Origin: Murinocardiopsis flavida
GTDB taxonomy: Bacteria; Actinomycetota; Actinomycetes; Streptosporangiales; Streptosporangiaceae
Direction of reading: 5' to 3'
Assembly: GCF_003014485.1 (NCBI RefSeq)
Contig: NZ_PYGA01000001.1
Coordinates: forward strand, 186,001 to 250,000
Length of the DNA stretch: 64,000 nucleotides
Shown: in pieces, positions 1 through 8,639 of the stretch
Numbering within the stretch: position 1 is the stretch's first letter
Layout: each line of letters begins with the position of its first letter
Notes under the pieces: generated by a model
Seen by the model: only the letters and a program-made list of their open reading frames with translations
Told to the model about the DNA's origin: nothing
Databases searched by the model: none
Position numbers and translations under genes: made by a program

Positions 1-284
1 CTCCTGCGGACTCGGGGGTTCGACATGCCTTAGGGCACAGTAGTTCGAATGCAGGGTAGCCGCACTCTCCGGCTTCCGGGTATCCGGGCGTGTCGCGGGG
101 TACAACCAGGATCAGCCGACAAAGGTGTCGCGAGCGGAGGACACCCCCAGGCGCATCGTAGCGATGACCTAGCTCACAAATCCGGCGGATTCCGCTGTCG
201 GCGTACAACAGGGCTGGTTGGGAAGCTCCTCGTCCGGTTAGATGTTGTCCTGAGTGACTAACGCCGAGTATTGAGGAAGGCGAA
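1..284. other. Left-edge region without a supported gene
   Basis: I find no convincing coding region here. A 70-codon open frame exists at 49-261, but it has no ribosome site and its composition resembles no family I know, so I treat it as chance. The segment probably holds the promoter and leader of the gene starting at 285, whose ribosome site (GAGGAAGG) lies at its right end. A few codons at the very start could be the tail of a gene cut by the window edge, but this cannot be decided. Confidence 0.4.
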
Positions 285-512
285 GTGACTGGAACTCTTG
301 CCCCCACCCAGCCGCTCACGGCGGCAGACCGCTGCGACCGGTGCGGTGCCCAGGCGTATGTCCGCGTGGTTCTCAGCTCCGGTGGTGAGCTGCTCTTCTG
401 CGCCCACCACATGCGCAAACACGACGACTCTCTGCGCAAGGTCGCGACCGAGATCCAGGATGAGACGAACCGGCTGCACGAGGCTCAGGCCACGGCCACC
501 GACGAGCGTTAA
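285..512 (+). CDS. DUF7455 family small zinc-binding protein
   Basis: This 75-residue soluble protein matches the actinobacterial DUF7455 family as I remember it: an N-terminal stretch reading LTAADRCDRCGAQAYVRV followed by GGELLFCAHH. Cys17, Cys20, Cys39 and His41/His42 look like a zinc-binding set, so a small treble-clef or ribbon fold is likely. The molecular role is not known. The start is GTG with GAGGAAGG about 6 bases upstream. In other actinomycetes this gene often lies near the principal sigma factor gene, which fits hrdB at 3.6-5.3 kb here. A strong hairpin follows the stop codon, so it is probably monocistronic. Confidence 0.85.
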   Translation: MTGTLAPTQPLTAADRCDRCGAQAYVRVVLSSGGELLFCAHHMRKHDDSLRKVATEIQDETNRLHEAQATATDER

Positions 513-530
513 GTCATAAGGAAGGCTTCC

Positions 531-561
531 AGAGGCGGTCCCCACCCCGGGGACCGCCTCT
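531..561 (+). terminator. Rho-independent-type hairpin after the DUF7455 gene
   Basis: A perfect 13-bp inverted repeat, AGAGGCGGTCCCC (531-543) and GGGGACCGCCTCT (549-561), has a 5-base loop (ACCCC). It begins 18 bases after the stop codon of the 75-aa gene. No long T tract follows, as is common for actinobacterial terminators. It also separates this gene from the vapBC promoter region. Confidence 0.8.
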
Positions 562-588
562 TCGCGTGCGCATGGCCCTCGCCCGGAA

Positions 589-617
589 TATATACTAATC
601 TGAAATTGATATATAAA
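589..617 (+). promoter_or_regulatory. AT-rich palindrome: likely vapBC promoter/operator
   Basis: An AT-only island stands out in GC-rich DNA. TATATACTAAT (589-599) and ATTGATATATA (605-615) form an imperfect inverted repeat around a 5-base centre. It contains -10-like hexamers TATACT (591-596) and TATAAA (612-617), about 30-50 bases before the vapB start at 647. VapB antitoxins, alone or with VapC, commonly bind palindromes overlapping their own promoter, so this is the natural candidate operator. Promoter assignment is inference. Confidence 0.55.
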
Positions 618-646
618 CTGAGTCGGCACCATGATCAGGGGGATGC

Positions 647-862
647 ATGACGAAGGTCTTGATCGACATCGACGACGATGCTCTCGCGAGCGCGGCAGAG
701 GTGTACGGGACCACAACGAAGAAGGACACCGTCAATACCGCGCTGCGTGAAGCCAGCCGTCGCGTCGATCGAGCGAGAGCCCTAGTCGAAATGCAAGCAC
801 TGGCCGACGAAGGGGGCTTCGACGTAGAGCTTCTTCAGGACAAGCGGAACTACCGCGGATGA
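647..862 (+). CDS. vapB: VapB-type antitoxin
   Basis: This 71-residue protein looks like a type II antitoxin of the VapB/ribbon-helix-helix class. The N-terminal MTKVLIDIDDDALASAAEVY is the usual beta strand plus helix, followed by TTKKDTVNTALREA as the second helix. The acidic C-terminal part should wrap the toxin. It would neutralise the PIN nuclease encoded next and repress the operon through the AT-rich palindrome upstream. The start is ATG with a G-rich site (CAGGGGG) a few bases before it. Its last four bases (ATGA, 859-862) overlap the toxin start, the typical coupled arrangement of these modules. Confidence 0.88.
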   Translation: MTKVLIDIDDDALASAAEVYGTTTKKDTVNTALREASRRVDRARALVEMQALADEGGFDVELLQDKRNYRG

Positions 863-1284
863 GTCCCGCCCACTACCTGGTGGACACCAGTGCGCTTGGG
901 CGCCTCTTCGCACTCGGCATCGGCCGTTTCCCCGACTGGAGCAAGGCCATCCAGAACGGCCTTGTGGCAGTGAGTCCGGTGACCGAACTGGAACTGCTCT
1001 ACAGCGCGCGGTCGGCCGGGCACCGCACCAGGATGGTCGAAGTCCTGAACAGACTGTTCCTCCCCTCGCACTTTGACGACCGCCACGTCGCACGTGCGTG
1101 GGAGATTCAGCGCGAACTCACCGCACGGGGCGAACATAGAAGCGCCGGGCCGGTCGACCTGATGACCGCGGCGACGGCCGAGCTGAACCAACTGGTTCTG
1201 CTGCACTACGACTGGGACTTCGACACAATCACCCGAGTCACCGAGCAGCAGTCGCAGTGGTTCGCCGCACCCGTGTCACTCTGA
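859..1284 (+). CDS. vapC: VapC-type PIN-domain ribonuclease toxin
   Basis: This 141-residue protein has the PIN-domain layout. LVDTSALGRLF near the N-terminus supplies the first catalytic Asp, VTELELLYSAR the conserved Glu, and GPVDLMTAATAE the third acidic position that binds the metal. Family members cleave tRNA or rRNA when free of their VapB partner. The ATG overlaps the vapB stop, so production is translationally coupled to the antitoxin. The length is normal and all acidic residues seem present, so the toxin is probably intact. The RNA target cannot be read from the sequence. Confidence 0.9.
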   Translation: MSPAHYLVDTSALGRLFALGIGRFPDWSKAIQNGLVAVSPVTELELLYSARSAGHRTRMVEVLNRLFLPSHFDDRHVARAWEIQRELTARGEHRSAGPVDLMTAATAELNQLVLLHYDWDFDTITRVTEQQSQWFAAPVSL

Positions 1285-1417
1285 GCACCGAGGTCCGTAC
1301 GTCGGGCGGCAGCAGGCCGAGTCCTCGGCTCTGGTCGTTCCGCCTGCCGAGCACGGATACATTACGGGCGGGGCCAGTGGGCCCCGGAACCGACCCCGCC
1401 TGTGGAAAGACCCCTTG

Positions 1418-2215
1418 ATGCTGCTCCTGCTGCCGCCGTCGGAGAAGAAGGCGACCGACGGGGACGGCCCGCCGCTGGACCTGGGGGCGCTCTCGCTGCC
1501 CGAGCTCGGCGCGGCGCGCGAACAGGTCCTGACGGCACTGGAGGCCCTGTGCGGCGGCGACCCCGCGCACGCGCGCGACGTCCTGGGACTCTCGGCCGCA
1601 CAGGGCGACGCCGTCGACCGCGACCGGGAGATCCGCGCCGCCGGCACCCTGCCCGCCGCCGGGCTGTACACCGGGGTGCTCTACGACCACCTGCGGCTCG
1701 CTGAGCTGCTCGACGGCCCCTCGGCGGCGGCGACGCGCGATTCCGTGCTCGTCTTCTCCGGGCTGTGGGGCGTGGTCGGCCCGACCGACCCGCTCCCCGC
1801 CTACCGGCTGTCCATCGGCACGAAACTGCCCCCGCTGGGCGCGCTGGGCCGCTACTGGCGCGACCACCTCGGCGACCCCCTCACCAAGCGCGCCGACGGC
1901 CGCCTCATCGTCGACTGCCGCTCCGCTGGCTACGCCGCGGCGTTCACCCCCGCGGGCGACGCCGCCGAGCGCACGGCAGCGGTGCGGGTGCTGCGCGAGA
2001 CGGTCGTCGCCGGGACGGTGCGCCGCTCGGTGGTCAGCCACATGGCGAAGGCCACGCGGGGCGCCGTCGCCCGCGCGCTGCTATTGGCAGGCCGCGCCCC
2101 GGAGTCGCCGCGCGAGCTCGCCGAGGCGCTCAACGACCTCGGCCACACCGCCGAGTTGGTGGCGGCCGACAAGCCCGGCCGCGCGGCGACCGTCAACGTC
2201 GTCGAGCAGGGGTGA
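1418..2215 (+). CDS. yaaA: YaaA family peroxide-stress protein (DUF328)
   Basis: The protein (265 residues from ATG 1418) begins LLLLPPSEKK, the signature start of the YaaA/DUF328 family, and also has KLPPLGALGRYWRDHL and SHMAKATRG, which are typical conserved blocks. In Escherichia coli YaaA lowers free iron during hydrogen peroxide stress and binds DNA; the role in actinobacteria is assumed from that. A TTG directly before the ATG (1415) is in frame, but the ATG gives the usual family start. It is a stand-alone gene converging on the next one, with an imperfect 30-bp repeat between them. Confidence 0.88.
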   Translation: MLLLLPPSEKKATDGDGPPLDLGALSLPELGAAREQVLTALEALCGGDPAHARDVLGLSAAQGDAVDRDREIRAAGTLPAAGLYTGVLYDHLRLAELLDGPSAAATRDSVLVFSGLWGVVGPTDPLPAYRLSIGTKLPPLGALGRYWRDHLGDPLTKRADGRLIVDCRSAGYAAAFTPAGDAAERTAAVRVLRETVVAGTVRRSVVSHMAKATRGAVARALLLAGRAPESPRELAEALNDLGHTAELVAADKPGRAATVNVVEQG

Positions 2216-2217
2216 CA

Positions 2218-2277
2218 CCACCGTGCCCGGTGTCGGGGCGCTCGGAACCACCGCGCCCGGCATCGCGAGGCTCGGAA
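2218..2277. repeat. Two imperfect 30-bp tandem repeats
   Basis: Units 2218-2247 and 2248-2277 both follow the pattern CCACCG-GCCCGG-TCG---G-CTCGGAA and lie end to end between two convergent stop codons. A third, weaker partial copy may follow (2278-2300). It looks like local slippage duplication of intergenic DNA; no function is evident. Confidence 0.55.
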
Positions 2278-2296
2278 TCGGCGGGCCCGGCGCCGG

Positions 2297-3313
2297 TCAC
2301 AGCATCTTGAGTTCGCGCATCGCCTTGGCGAGCTCCTCCTTCGAGGTGTCCTCGGTGCCGTGGTAGTTCCAGGGGCGGCTGCGGAAGTGCATGTGGGTCT
2401 GGCCCAGGTGCCACCGGGCGTTGTCGGCCCGTTCGGCCTCGTGGAAGATCCACCCGAACAGGTGGTGGGAGTCGACCTCGCGCGGGTGCGGCCGGGGCGC
2501 CTGGCACCACTTCGCCGCCGCGGCCTCCAGCTCGGCGACCACCTGCGGGGTGAAGTAGCCCATCTCGAACTTCATGAAGGCCGCGAAGCCGCCGTTCTCG
2601 ACCAGGGCCTCGCGCTCGCGGAACAGGTACTCGGAGTGCGCCTCCACCAGCATCGCGACCACGGGGTCGCCGGGCGGCGCGCCGGCAACGGCGCCCCGCG
2701 CGAACGCGAACATCTCCTCGTGCGACCCGTGCCACTTCGCGCACAGGGTCTGGAGCCGGGTCCAGTTGGCGGACCACAATGTGGGGTACCGGCTGAGCAC
2801 GTTCTGCCAGACGGAGTCGCGCTCGGCCTGGTCGGCGCCGGTGCCCATGCAGTAGCTGAGCATCTCCGACCAGGGCACGGGGTCGTCGGGGCGCAACCGG
2901 GCGGCGGTCAGCAGCGGCTCTTCGGCGTTGGCGAGGGTGGCCCGGAACAGCTTGTAGCTGTTGTCGCTCACGGTGTCGGCGAACCCGCCGCCGCGGATCT
3001 CCCACGCCTCGGCGATCAGGGTGCTGCCGAGCCACACCAGGATGTCGGCGGCGTCCTCGGCGGGCATGCCGTCCTCGAGGAGGTCGTAGATGCTGCCGCT
3101 GTGCCCGATGGCGGCGTGGCCGAACGCGCTCACCATGGTGTCGCGCCGCTCGAAGTCGTGGCGGGCCTCGCGCAGCAGGGCGAGTCCGGCGAGCAGGTGG
3201 CCGTCGCCGACCGCTTCCTCTGCGGCGTCGAGCGCGGGATCGCCCCAGTGCCGCCCGGTGATGAACGCCGGCAGTGGCGCCGGCTCGCCCTTACGGCGTC
3301 CGAATAGTCCCAT
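2297..3313 (-). CDS. Hypothetical protein, 338 aa, helical-repeat-like
   Basis: I do not recognise this family with certainty. The protein starts MGLFGRRKGEP and is soluble, acidic and rich in alternating helices (for example LLTAARLRPDDPVPWSEML and ATLANAEEPLL), so a TPR-like or other alpha-solenoid fold is plausible. Conserved-looking aromatic and His positions (SHHLFGWIFHEAERADNARWHLGQTH) lie near the C-terminus. No signal peptide or membrane segment is seen. It is transcribed away from hrdB's 3' end and shares no operon with it, because a strong terminator lies between them. Codon use is like its neighbours, so it seems a real native gene. Confidence 0.65.
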   Translation of the reverse strand: MGLFGRRKGEPAPLPAFITGRHWGDPALDAAEEAVGDGHLLAGLALLREARHDFERRDTMVSAFGHAAIGHSGSIYDLLEDGMPAEDAADILVWLGSTLIAEAWEIRGGGFADTVSDNSYKLFRATLANAEEPLLTAARLRPDDPVPWSEMLSYCMGTGADQAERDSVWQNVLSRYPTLWSANWTRLQTLCAKWHGSHEEMFAFARGAVAGAPPGDPVVAMLVEAHSEYLFREREALVENGGFAAFMKFEMGYFTPQVVAELEAAAAKWCQAPRPHPREVDSHHLFGWIFHEAERADNARWHLGQTHMHFRSRPWNYHGTEDTSKEELAKAMRELKML

Positions 3314-3479
3314 GATGACCGGAGCGTAGCCAATCCCGGGCGATGCGGGCGCCGGACTCCGGCGGGATCGAGCCCCTGATCAGGCCGCCCACCTGAGGTA
3401 ACAAACCGGTCTCAGTTCTTTATCTCGGTCATACAGCGTGCACGGCATCATCAACCGTGTCGGATGAAGGGGATCTGCA

Positions 3480-3522
3480 CACGCACCGGGCCGACCCCCG
3501 TGGAAGGTCGGCCCGGTGCGTG
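3480..3522 (-). terminator. hrdB: Strong hairpin terminator after hrdB
   Basis: A perfect inverted repeat pairs 3480-3496 (CACGCACCGGGCCGACC) with 3506-3522, giving a 17-bp stem and a 9-base loop. It lies about 105 bases beyond the hrdB stop on the minus strand and about 165 bases before the next gene. It is among the most stable hairpins in the window. The lack of a U tract is usual for actinobacteria. Confidence 0.8.
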
Positions 3523-3626
3523 CAGTCGATCAGCACACGGACGCGGCGAACACCGGCCCGCACACTGGCAGGGGCGGGCGGTACGCGCGGACCGCGTCCG
3601 TGCCCCCTGGTTCCGGCGCCCCGGCG

Positions 3627-5300
3627 TCAGTCGAGGTAGTCGCGCAGCACCTGCGACCTCGACGGATGCCGCAGCTTCGACATGGTCTTACTCTCTATCT
3701 GGCGAATGCGCTCGCGGGTGACCCCGTAGACCTTGCCGATCTCGTCGAGGGTCTTGGGCTGGCCGTCGGTCAGCCCGAACCGCATCGACACCACACCCGC
3801 TTCGCGCTCCGAGAGCGTGTCGAGCACCGAGTGCAACTGCTCCTGGAGCAGGGTGAAGCTCACGGCCTCGCCCGGCTGGATCGCCTCGGAGTCCTCGATG
3901 AGGTCGCCGAACTCGCTGTCGCCGTCCTCGCCGAGCGGAGTGTGCAGGGAGATCGGCTCGCGGCCGTACTTCTGCACCTCGACGACCTTCTCGGGGGTCA
4001 TGTCGAGCTCGCGGGCCAGCTCCTCGGGCGTGGGCTCGCGGCCGAGGTCCTGGAGCATCTGGCGCTGCACGCGGGCCAGCTTGTTGATGACCTCCACCAT
4101 GTGCACCGGTATGCGGATGGTGCGCGCCTGGTCGGCCATGGCCCTCGTGATGGCCTGGCGGATCCACCAGGTGGCGTAGGTCGAGAACTTGTAGCCCTTG
4201 GTGTAGTCGAACTTCTCGACCGCGCGGATGAGCCCCAGGTTGCCCTCCTGGATGAGGTCCAGGAACAGCATGCCGCGGCCGGTGTAGCGCTTGGCCAGCG
4301 ACACCACCAGGCGCAGGTTCGCTTCGAGCAGGTGCTTCTTGGCGCGCCCGCCGTCCTCGGCGATCCAGTTCAGCTCGTCGAGGAAGTCGGCCTGGAGCGA
4401 GGAGTCCTCGCCGAGCTTCTCCTCGGCGAACAGGCCGGCCTCGATGCGCTTGGCGAGCTCCACCTCCTGCTCGGCGTTGAGCAGCGGGACCTTGCCGATC
4501 TGCTTGAGGTAGTCCTTCACCGGGTCGGCGGTGGCGCCCGCGGCGACGACCTGGGCGGCCGGCGCGTCGTCGTCGTCTTCGTACAGGACGAACGACTCGT
4601 CCTCGGAGGTGTTGGCCGCGGCCTTCTCGGGGATGCCGGCCTTCTCCGGCTTGACCCCCGACCCGGCGACCGGGCCCTCGACGACCTCCGTCTCCTCGGT
4701 GTCCTCGACGAGTTCCAGGTCGGCGCCGGTCTCCTCCAGGTCCTCGGCGACCTCGATGTCGTCGAGCTCCTCGGCGGCCTCCAGTTCGGCGCCGTCGTCC
4801 TTGGCCTTGGCCTCGACGATCTCGGGCTCGCTCTTGGCCTGCTTGGGAGCGGACTTGGCAGCGGCGGTCTTCTTGGCGGCGGTGCGCTTCGCGCCGCCCC
4901 CGGCGTTGGCGCCGGTGCGCTTCTTCGACGCGGTGGCCGTGGTGCCCCCTGTGTCGGCGGAATCGACAACGGCGGTGACGGTGTCGGGCTGCTCTTGGGC
5001 GGCCGCCGCGCGCTTGCCCCGGGCGTTGGCGGTCGGTGCGGGGGCGGCCTTGCGCCGCGCGGCCTTGCGGCGTGCGGGAGCCGATTCCGCCGCGCCGACC
5101 ACGAGGGTCACCCCCTCTTTGGTCAGGCTGCGGAGCACGGCCTGGGCCTGCGACATCGGAATGTCGGCCTCTTCAAAGGCACGGCGCACGTCCTCGGGCT
5201 CAAGGTACCCCTGGGACCGCCCACGCTCGATCAGCTGCTGAATGACAGGCTCTTGCAGCGACTCCGGCTGCTTGGAGCGGGTCGAACTGGCAGGTGACAC
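3627..5300 (-). CDS. hrdB: Principal RNA polymerase sigma factor (RpoD/HrdB)
   Basis: This is the housekeeping sigma-70 factor that directs RNA polymerase to most promoters. From GTG 5300 it is 557 residues. A region 1.1-like segment ([20 protein letters not shown]) comes first, then a long Lys/Ala-rich and acidic low-complexity linker. Region 1.2 follows ([20 protein letters not shown]), region 2 ([47 protein letters not shown]), region 3, and region 4 with the -35 helix-turn-helix ([19 protein letters not shown]), ending [10 protein letters not shown] prefer GTG 5300 (GAGAGGTG upstream) over a longer in-frame start at 5468, because the homologous sequence begins near there. It is a single-gene unit with its own terminator. 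Confidence 0.95.
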   Translation of the reverse strand: MSPASSTRSKQPESLQEPVIQQLIERGRSQGYLEPEDVRRAFEEADIPMSQAQAVLRSLTKEGVTLVVGAAESAPARRKAARRKAAPAPTANARGKRAAAAQEQPDTVTAVVDSADTGGTTATASKKRTGANAGGGAKRTAAKKTAAAKSAPKQAKSEPEIVEAKAKDDGAELEAAEELDDIEVAEDLEETGADLELVEDTEETEVVEGPVAGSGVKPEKAGIPEKAAANTSEDESFVLYEDDDDAPAAQVVAAGATADPVKDYLKQIGKVPLLNAEQEVELAKRIEAGLFAEEKLGEDSSLQADFLDELNWIAEDGGRAKKHLLEANLRLVVSLAKRYTGRGMLFLDLIQEGNLGLIRAVEKFDYTKGYKFSTYATWWIRQAITRAMADQARTIRIPVHMVEVINKLARVQRQMLQDLGREPTPEELARELDMTPEKVVEVQKYGREPISLHTPLGEDGDSEFGDLIEDSEAIQPGEAVSFTLLQEQLHSVLDTLSEREAGVVSMRFGLTDGQPKTLDEIGKVYGVTRERIRQIESKTMSKLRHPSRSQVLRDYLD

Positions 5301-5639
5301 AAACACCTCTCGAACGGACGTGTGGCGAGATTGCTGGACCCGGCGGCCCGATGAACGGAGAGGGCGAGCTGCACTCGCTCCTGCCTCAAGCCCGGGATCG
5401 TCCCCACTGATGTGAACGGAGCCGATTCTCTTTTCAGCGTATGCGCCCTCTCTGGCGTTCGGGCACATCCGCTTAGTAGGATTTTCGTCCGCACCCCTGC
5501 GGCGCCAACCCCACGGTCGGGTCCTGATTGCACCCCCCGCGCGGACAGGGGGCTGTCTATAGGTTCCTCCACCTTAGGCAAGGTGCCGGAGTTCTTCGTA
5601 CGGCGCGCCCGGCGTGCCGCCTCGGCGGTCGGCGCCGTC
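5301..5639. other. hrdB leader/upstream region
   Basis: This stretch between the SpoIIE-type phosphatase stop and the hrdB start should hold the hrdB promoter or promoters and leader on the minus strand. A small hairpin, CACCTT-AGGC-AAGGTG at 5570-5585, may end the phosphatase transcript. I could not pick a -10/-35 pair with confidence. No extra gene is supported; open frames here have no ribosome site. Confidence 0.4.
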
Positions 5640-7730
5640 CTAGCCTTCCGGGGCGGAACGGGCCACCGGGAGATGGACGGCGAGCAGTGTTACGTCGTCA
5701 TCCTGCTCATACCCTGCGAGCATGCTCTCGACAAGGTAGTCGAGCATTTTCTGTGGATCGCCCACCACCTCCGCTGATGCCTGCGCCGCGACGGCGACGA
5801 GTTCGTCGAGCCCGGTGGCGACGGCGCGCCGACGGTTCTCAACCAGACCATCGGAGTAGAGCACGACGGTGTTACCGGGTGGCACGAAGAATTTGTGGTG
5901 GCCCCGCTCGGAGTGGACCCCCAGCGGGGTGTCGGGGTCGGTCTCCAGCAGCCACGGGGCGCTGCCTGGCGGCACGACCAGCGGCGGCAGGTGCCCGGCG
6001 TTGCTGAGGTCGATCTGCCCGGTCTCGGGGTCGAGCACGAAGTAGACCAGGGTGGTGACCTGGTCCATGGCCTCGGTCGCCTCGAAGAGGCGGTCGAGGC
6101 CGTTCAGGACGTCGGCCGGCTCGGGCATGCTGAACGCCAGCGCCCGCAGCGCGTTGCGCACCCGGCTCATGCCGGTCGCGGCCTTGATCCCTTTGCCCAT
6201 GACGTCGCCGAGGACACCGGCCACGCGGCCGTCGGGCAGCGGGAACGCGTCGTACCAGTCGCCGCCCACCTGCACGTGCCGGGTGCCCGGGCGGTAGAAC
6301 GACCGCATGCCGATGCCTTTGACCTCGGGCAGCTCCTCGGGCAGGAGGCTCTGCTGGAGGGCCTCGGCGGTGCGGTGCTCGCGCTCGAACAGCGTGGCGC
6401 GTTCGAGGGCGAGCGCGCACTGGCCGGCCAGCGCCTCGAGGAAGACCTTCTCCTCGTCGGAGACCTCGCGCGGGGAGGTGAACGCGAACCGCAGCGCGCC
6501 CATGGGCAGGCCGGCGCTGAGCAGCGGCAGGGTGACCCACGCCTGTTCGTCGGTGTGGGCGAGGAAGGTCCGGACCTCGGGTTCGTCGTCGAGCATCGTG
6601 CGCAGCTCAAGGGGGCTCTGCGCGATGAAGGGGCGCCGCTCGCGCACTGCCACCGCCAGCGTGCTGGGGTAGTCGAGCCCCGATTCGACCGAGGGCGCGC
6701 CGGGGATGTCGGGGACCCCTTCGGGGTTGAGGATCTTCAGCCGCAGCCGCTCGGGGTCGAGCATCGCCACGGCGGTGCGGTCGACCCCGACGGCCGACCG
6801 GCCGATCTCGCCCATGACCCGCACCACTTCGTCGACCGTCAGCGCTTCGGCAAGGTCGGAGGTGGCCTTCTGCAAGCGGACGGTGCGCAGCGCGGCCTCG
6901 CCGAGCTGCGCGGTGAGGCGCTGGCGCATTTCGTCGGCTTCGCGCTGGGTGGTGACGTCGGTGTTGGCGCCCACCCACTCGGTGAGTTCGCCGTCGCGCA
7001 GCAGCGCGACGGCGTAGGAGCGGTAGTGCCGGTACTCGCCGGAGCGGACCCGCACACGGAAGGTGGCGTCGAAGGGCGTGCGGTCGGCGACGGCGTCGTC
7101 CCAGGCCCGCTCGACGGCGGCGCGGTCGTCGGCGTGCACGGTGTCGAGCCAGCCGAGGCCGAGGAACTCCGCCTCGCTCTGGCCGGTGACGCCGCGCCAC
7201 TCCGGGCAGTCCTCGTGCATGCGGCCATCGGGCCCGGCGGCCCAGATGACCTGGTTGCCGGCCTTGAGCAGGGAGCGGTAGCGCTCCTCGCTGCGCCGGA
7301 GCGCGGCTTCGTCGACCTCTTGGGCGACGGCGAGCAGCACCACGCCCTGGACGCGGCCGCCGGTGCCGTTGCTGCCGGCCGAGTGGACGGGCAGCCACGA
7401 CAGCGCCCACCGCGTGCCCGTGCCGCCGGAGGCGTTCAGCGGGTGCTCGCTGTGCACGACGCCCGCGCCGGCGAGGACCGCGGCGATGGTCTGCTGGTGC
7501 GCGGCAGCGGAGCCGGCGCCGAAGAGCGCGTCGAGGCTGCTGCCCGTGCACTCGGGGACGGAGCGGCCGCAGGCGTCGGCGAGGACGGGGTTGATGGTCT
7601 GCACCCGCGCGGCGGGGTCGAACAGCGCGAAGCCGATCGGGGCGTCGCGCAGGAGCGAAGCGAGCAGTTCCGGGTCCGCCGGGCCGAGAGCGGACTCTCG
7701 GGACAGCGGTACGGACGTCTCGGTCCTCAA
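5640..7730 (-). CDS. PAS-PAS-GAF-SpoIIE (PPM) serine phosphatase
   Basis: This ~696-residue cytoplasmic sensor phosphatase has a PAS-like domain at about 20-130, a second PAS (PAS_3 style, RSEERYRSLLKAGNQVIWAA to GANTDVTTQREAD) at about 165-290, a GAF domain at about 300-465, and a C-terminal PP2C/SpoIIE domain. The catalytic domain has the usual landmarks: QQSLLPEELP, VGGDWYDAFPLPDG, LGDVMGKG, SNAGHLPP and YSDGLVE. Such proteins dephosphorylate anti-anti-sigma factors in partner-switching pathways, but no kinase or STAS partner gene is in the window. For the start, GTG 7739 sits only two bases from its GGAG; TTG 7730 has GGAGG at normal spacing, so I use it. The signal sensed is unknown. Confidence 0.9.
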   Translation of the reverse strand: MRTETSVPLSRESALGPADPELLASLLRDAPIGFALFDPAARVQTINPVLADACGRSVPECTGSSLDALFGAGSAAAHQQTIAAVLAGAGVVHSEHPLNASGGTGTRWALSWLPVHSAGSNGTGGRVQGVVLLAVAQEVDEAALRRSEERYRSLLKAGNQVIWAAGPDGRMHEDCPEWRGVTGQSEAEFLGLGWLDTVHADDRAAVERAWDDAVADRTPFDATFRVRVRSGEYRHYRSYAVALLRDGELTEWVGANTDVTTQREADEMRQRLTAQLGEAALRTVRLQKATSDLAEALTVDEVVRVMGEIGRSAVGVDRTAVAMLDPERLRLKILNPEGVPDIPGAPSVESGLDYPSTLAVAVRERRPFIAQSPLELRTMLDDEPEVRTFLAHTDEQAWVTLPLLSAGLPMGALRFAFTSPREVSDEEKVFLEALAGQCALALERATLFEREHRTAEALQQSLLPEELPEVKGIGMRSFYRPGTRHVQVGGDWYDAFPLPDGRVAGVLGDVMGKGIKAATGMSRVRNALRALAFSMPEPADVLNGLDRLFEATEAMDQVTTLVYFVLDPETGQIDLSNAGHLPPLVVPPGSAPWLLETDPDTPLGVHSERGHHKFFVPPGNTVVLYSDGLVENRRRAVATGLDELVAVAAQASAEVVGDPQKMLDYLVESMLAGYEQDDDVTLLAVHLPVARSAPEG

Positions 7731-8296
7731 AGTCGACACCTCCGGGGTCCTTGCGCCCGAGCAAGTGTCTCACTCGTACGGGCTCAAGGGGGCGTTGGCG
7801 AACATCGATCTCAGTGTCGGTGCTGTCGTGGCCGGTGCTGACCGTCTCGGCGAACTGGCGCTGGGGAGCGGCCGCAACAGCATAGGCCACCGAACCAAGA
7901 TCATGCCGAGCGAGTCGACGCGTTTAGTCAGCGGGCATAGCAGAACGTAAATGATACGCCCTTGACACGGTCGGCACCGCAGCCCGACGAATTTCGGACT
8001 TGGCATATCAGGACACGACTCCAATGAACAGGGCGAATCACCGATCACTCGGCAACAGGAAGTGCATATTCAGCCCGACCGAAAGGACCTTTGCCGGGAT
8101 GCGTCCGGCGCTTTGCCGGGGTGTTGCGGCGAGCTGGGAAACGCTCCCGCGAGCCCCTTCAGACACCAGGGCCACGGCAGCACAAAAGGTCGGCAAACAG
8201 CTTGGCGTCGGGGGTTGACACCCCGTTTCAGTGAGGTCGAATGGGTGGTGGTCGACGTCCGGCCGCCGTCACCACGCGAGGGGAGCATGAGCCCGT
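7731..8296. other. 566-bp divergent intergenic region
   Basis: This is the gap between the phosphatase gene (leftward) and a small rightward gene at 8297. It contains no open frame with both a ribosome site and plausible composition. It carries TTGACA hexamers at about 7963 and at 8215-8220 on the plus strand; the second is placed well for the downstream gene. A small RNA gene is possible, but I see no clear structure. Confidence 0.4.
8215..8242 (+). promoter_or_regulatory. Possible sigma-70-type promoter for the 81-aa gene
   Basis: A perfect -35 hexamer TTGACA at 8215-8220 is followed 16 bases later by TCGAAT (8237-8242), a poor -10. The predicted transcript would start near 8249, about 48 bases before ATG 8297. 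The weak -10 keeps confidence low. Confidence 0.3.
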
Positions 8297-8542
8297 ATGC
8301 TCACGACGCACCGCACCGGAGACCTCCGCAGAGTCTCCGCTCGCCTGCACACCGAATTCAGCGCGCTTCCGCAGCGCAGCGTCGAACGCTGCGTCACCGA
8401 CACCTACAAATGCGCCGAGCACCTCGGATACGACGCAACACCCGGACTGGTCGAACGGCTCGCCCGTGAGCATCTGCAAGCGATCGTGAAATCCGAGCCG
8501 CCTTCGGCGACGCGTGCGAGACACGGGGCGGGGCTGAGCTGA
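8297..8542 (+). CDS. Three-helix bundle dimerisation domain-type small protein
   Basis: An 81-residue soluble protein. The core RRVSARLHTEFSALPQRSVERCV followed by HLGYDATPGLVERLAREHL is the pattern of the small actinobacterial proteins annotated as three-helix bundle dimerisation domain proteins: LxxEF..LP..xVxxxV followed by a C-terminal helix. These are often encoded near stress or signalling genes; no biochemical role is established. The C-terminal tail (SATRARHGAGLS) is polar and probably disordered. The gene stands alone between two intergenic gaps, with a possible promoter at 8215. Confidence 0.6.
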   Translation: MLTTHRTGDLRRVSARLHTEFSALPQRSVERCVTDTYKCAEHLGYDATPGLVERLAREHLQAIVKSEPPSATRARHGAGLS

Positions 8543-8639
8543 CCCGCGCGGGTGCCGCCCGCCTCGTCCCCGCGCGGGAGCCGTCCGCATCATCGGGATT
8601 CCGCCCGGGTGTCCGGCATCCGTGCCTTAGGCTCAACGC

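Noticed and set aside
49-261. 70-codon open frame at the left edge
   Set aside because: No ribosome site and no family resemblance; probably leader DNA of the 75-aa gene.
3516-5297. 593-codon open frame opposite hrdB
   Set aside because: It lies wholly antisense to a certain sigma factor gene; the Leu/Gly/Val-rich translation matches the mirror of GC-rich codons and has no ribosome site or family motif.
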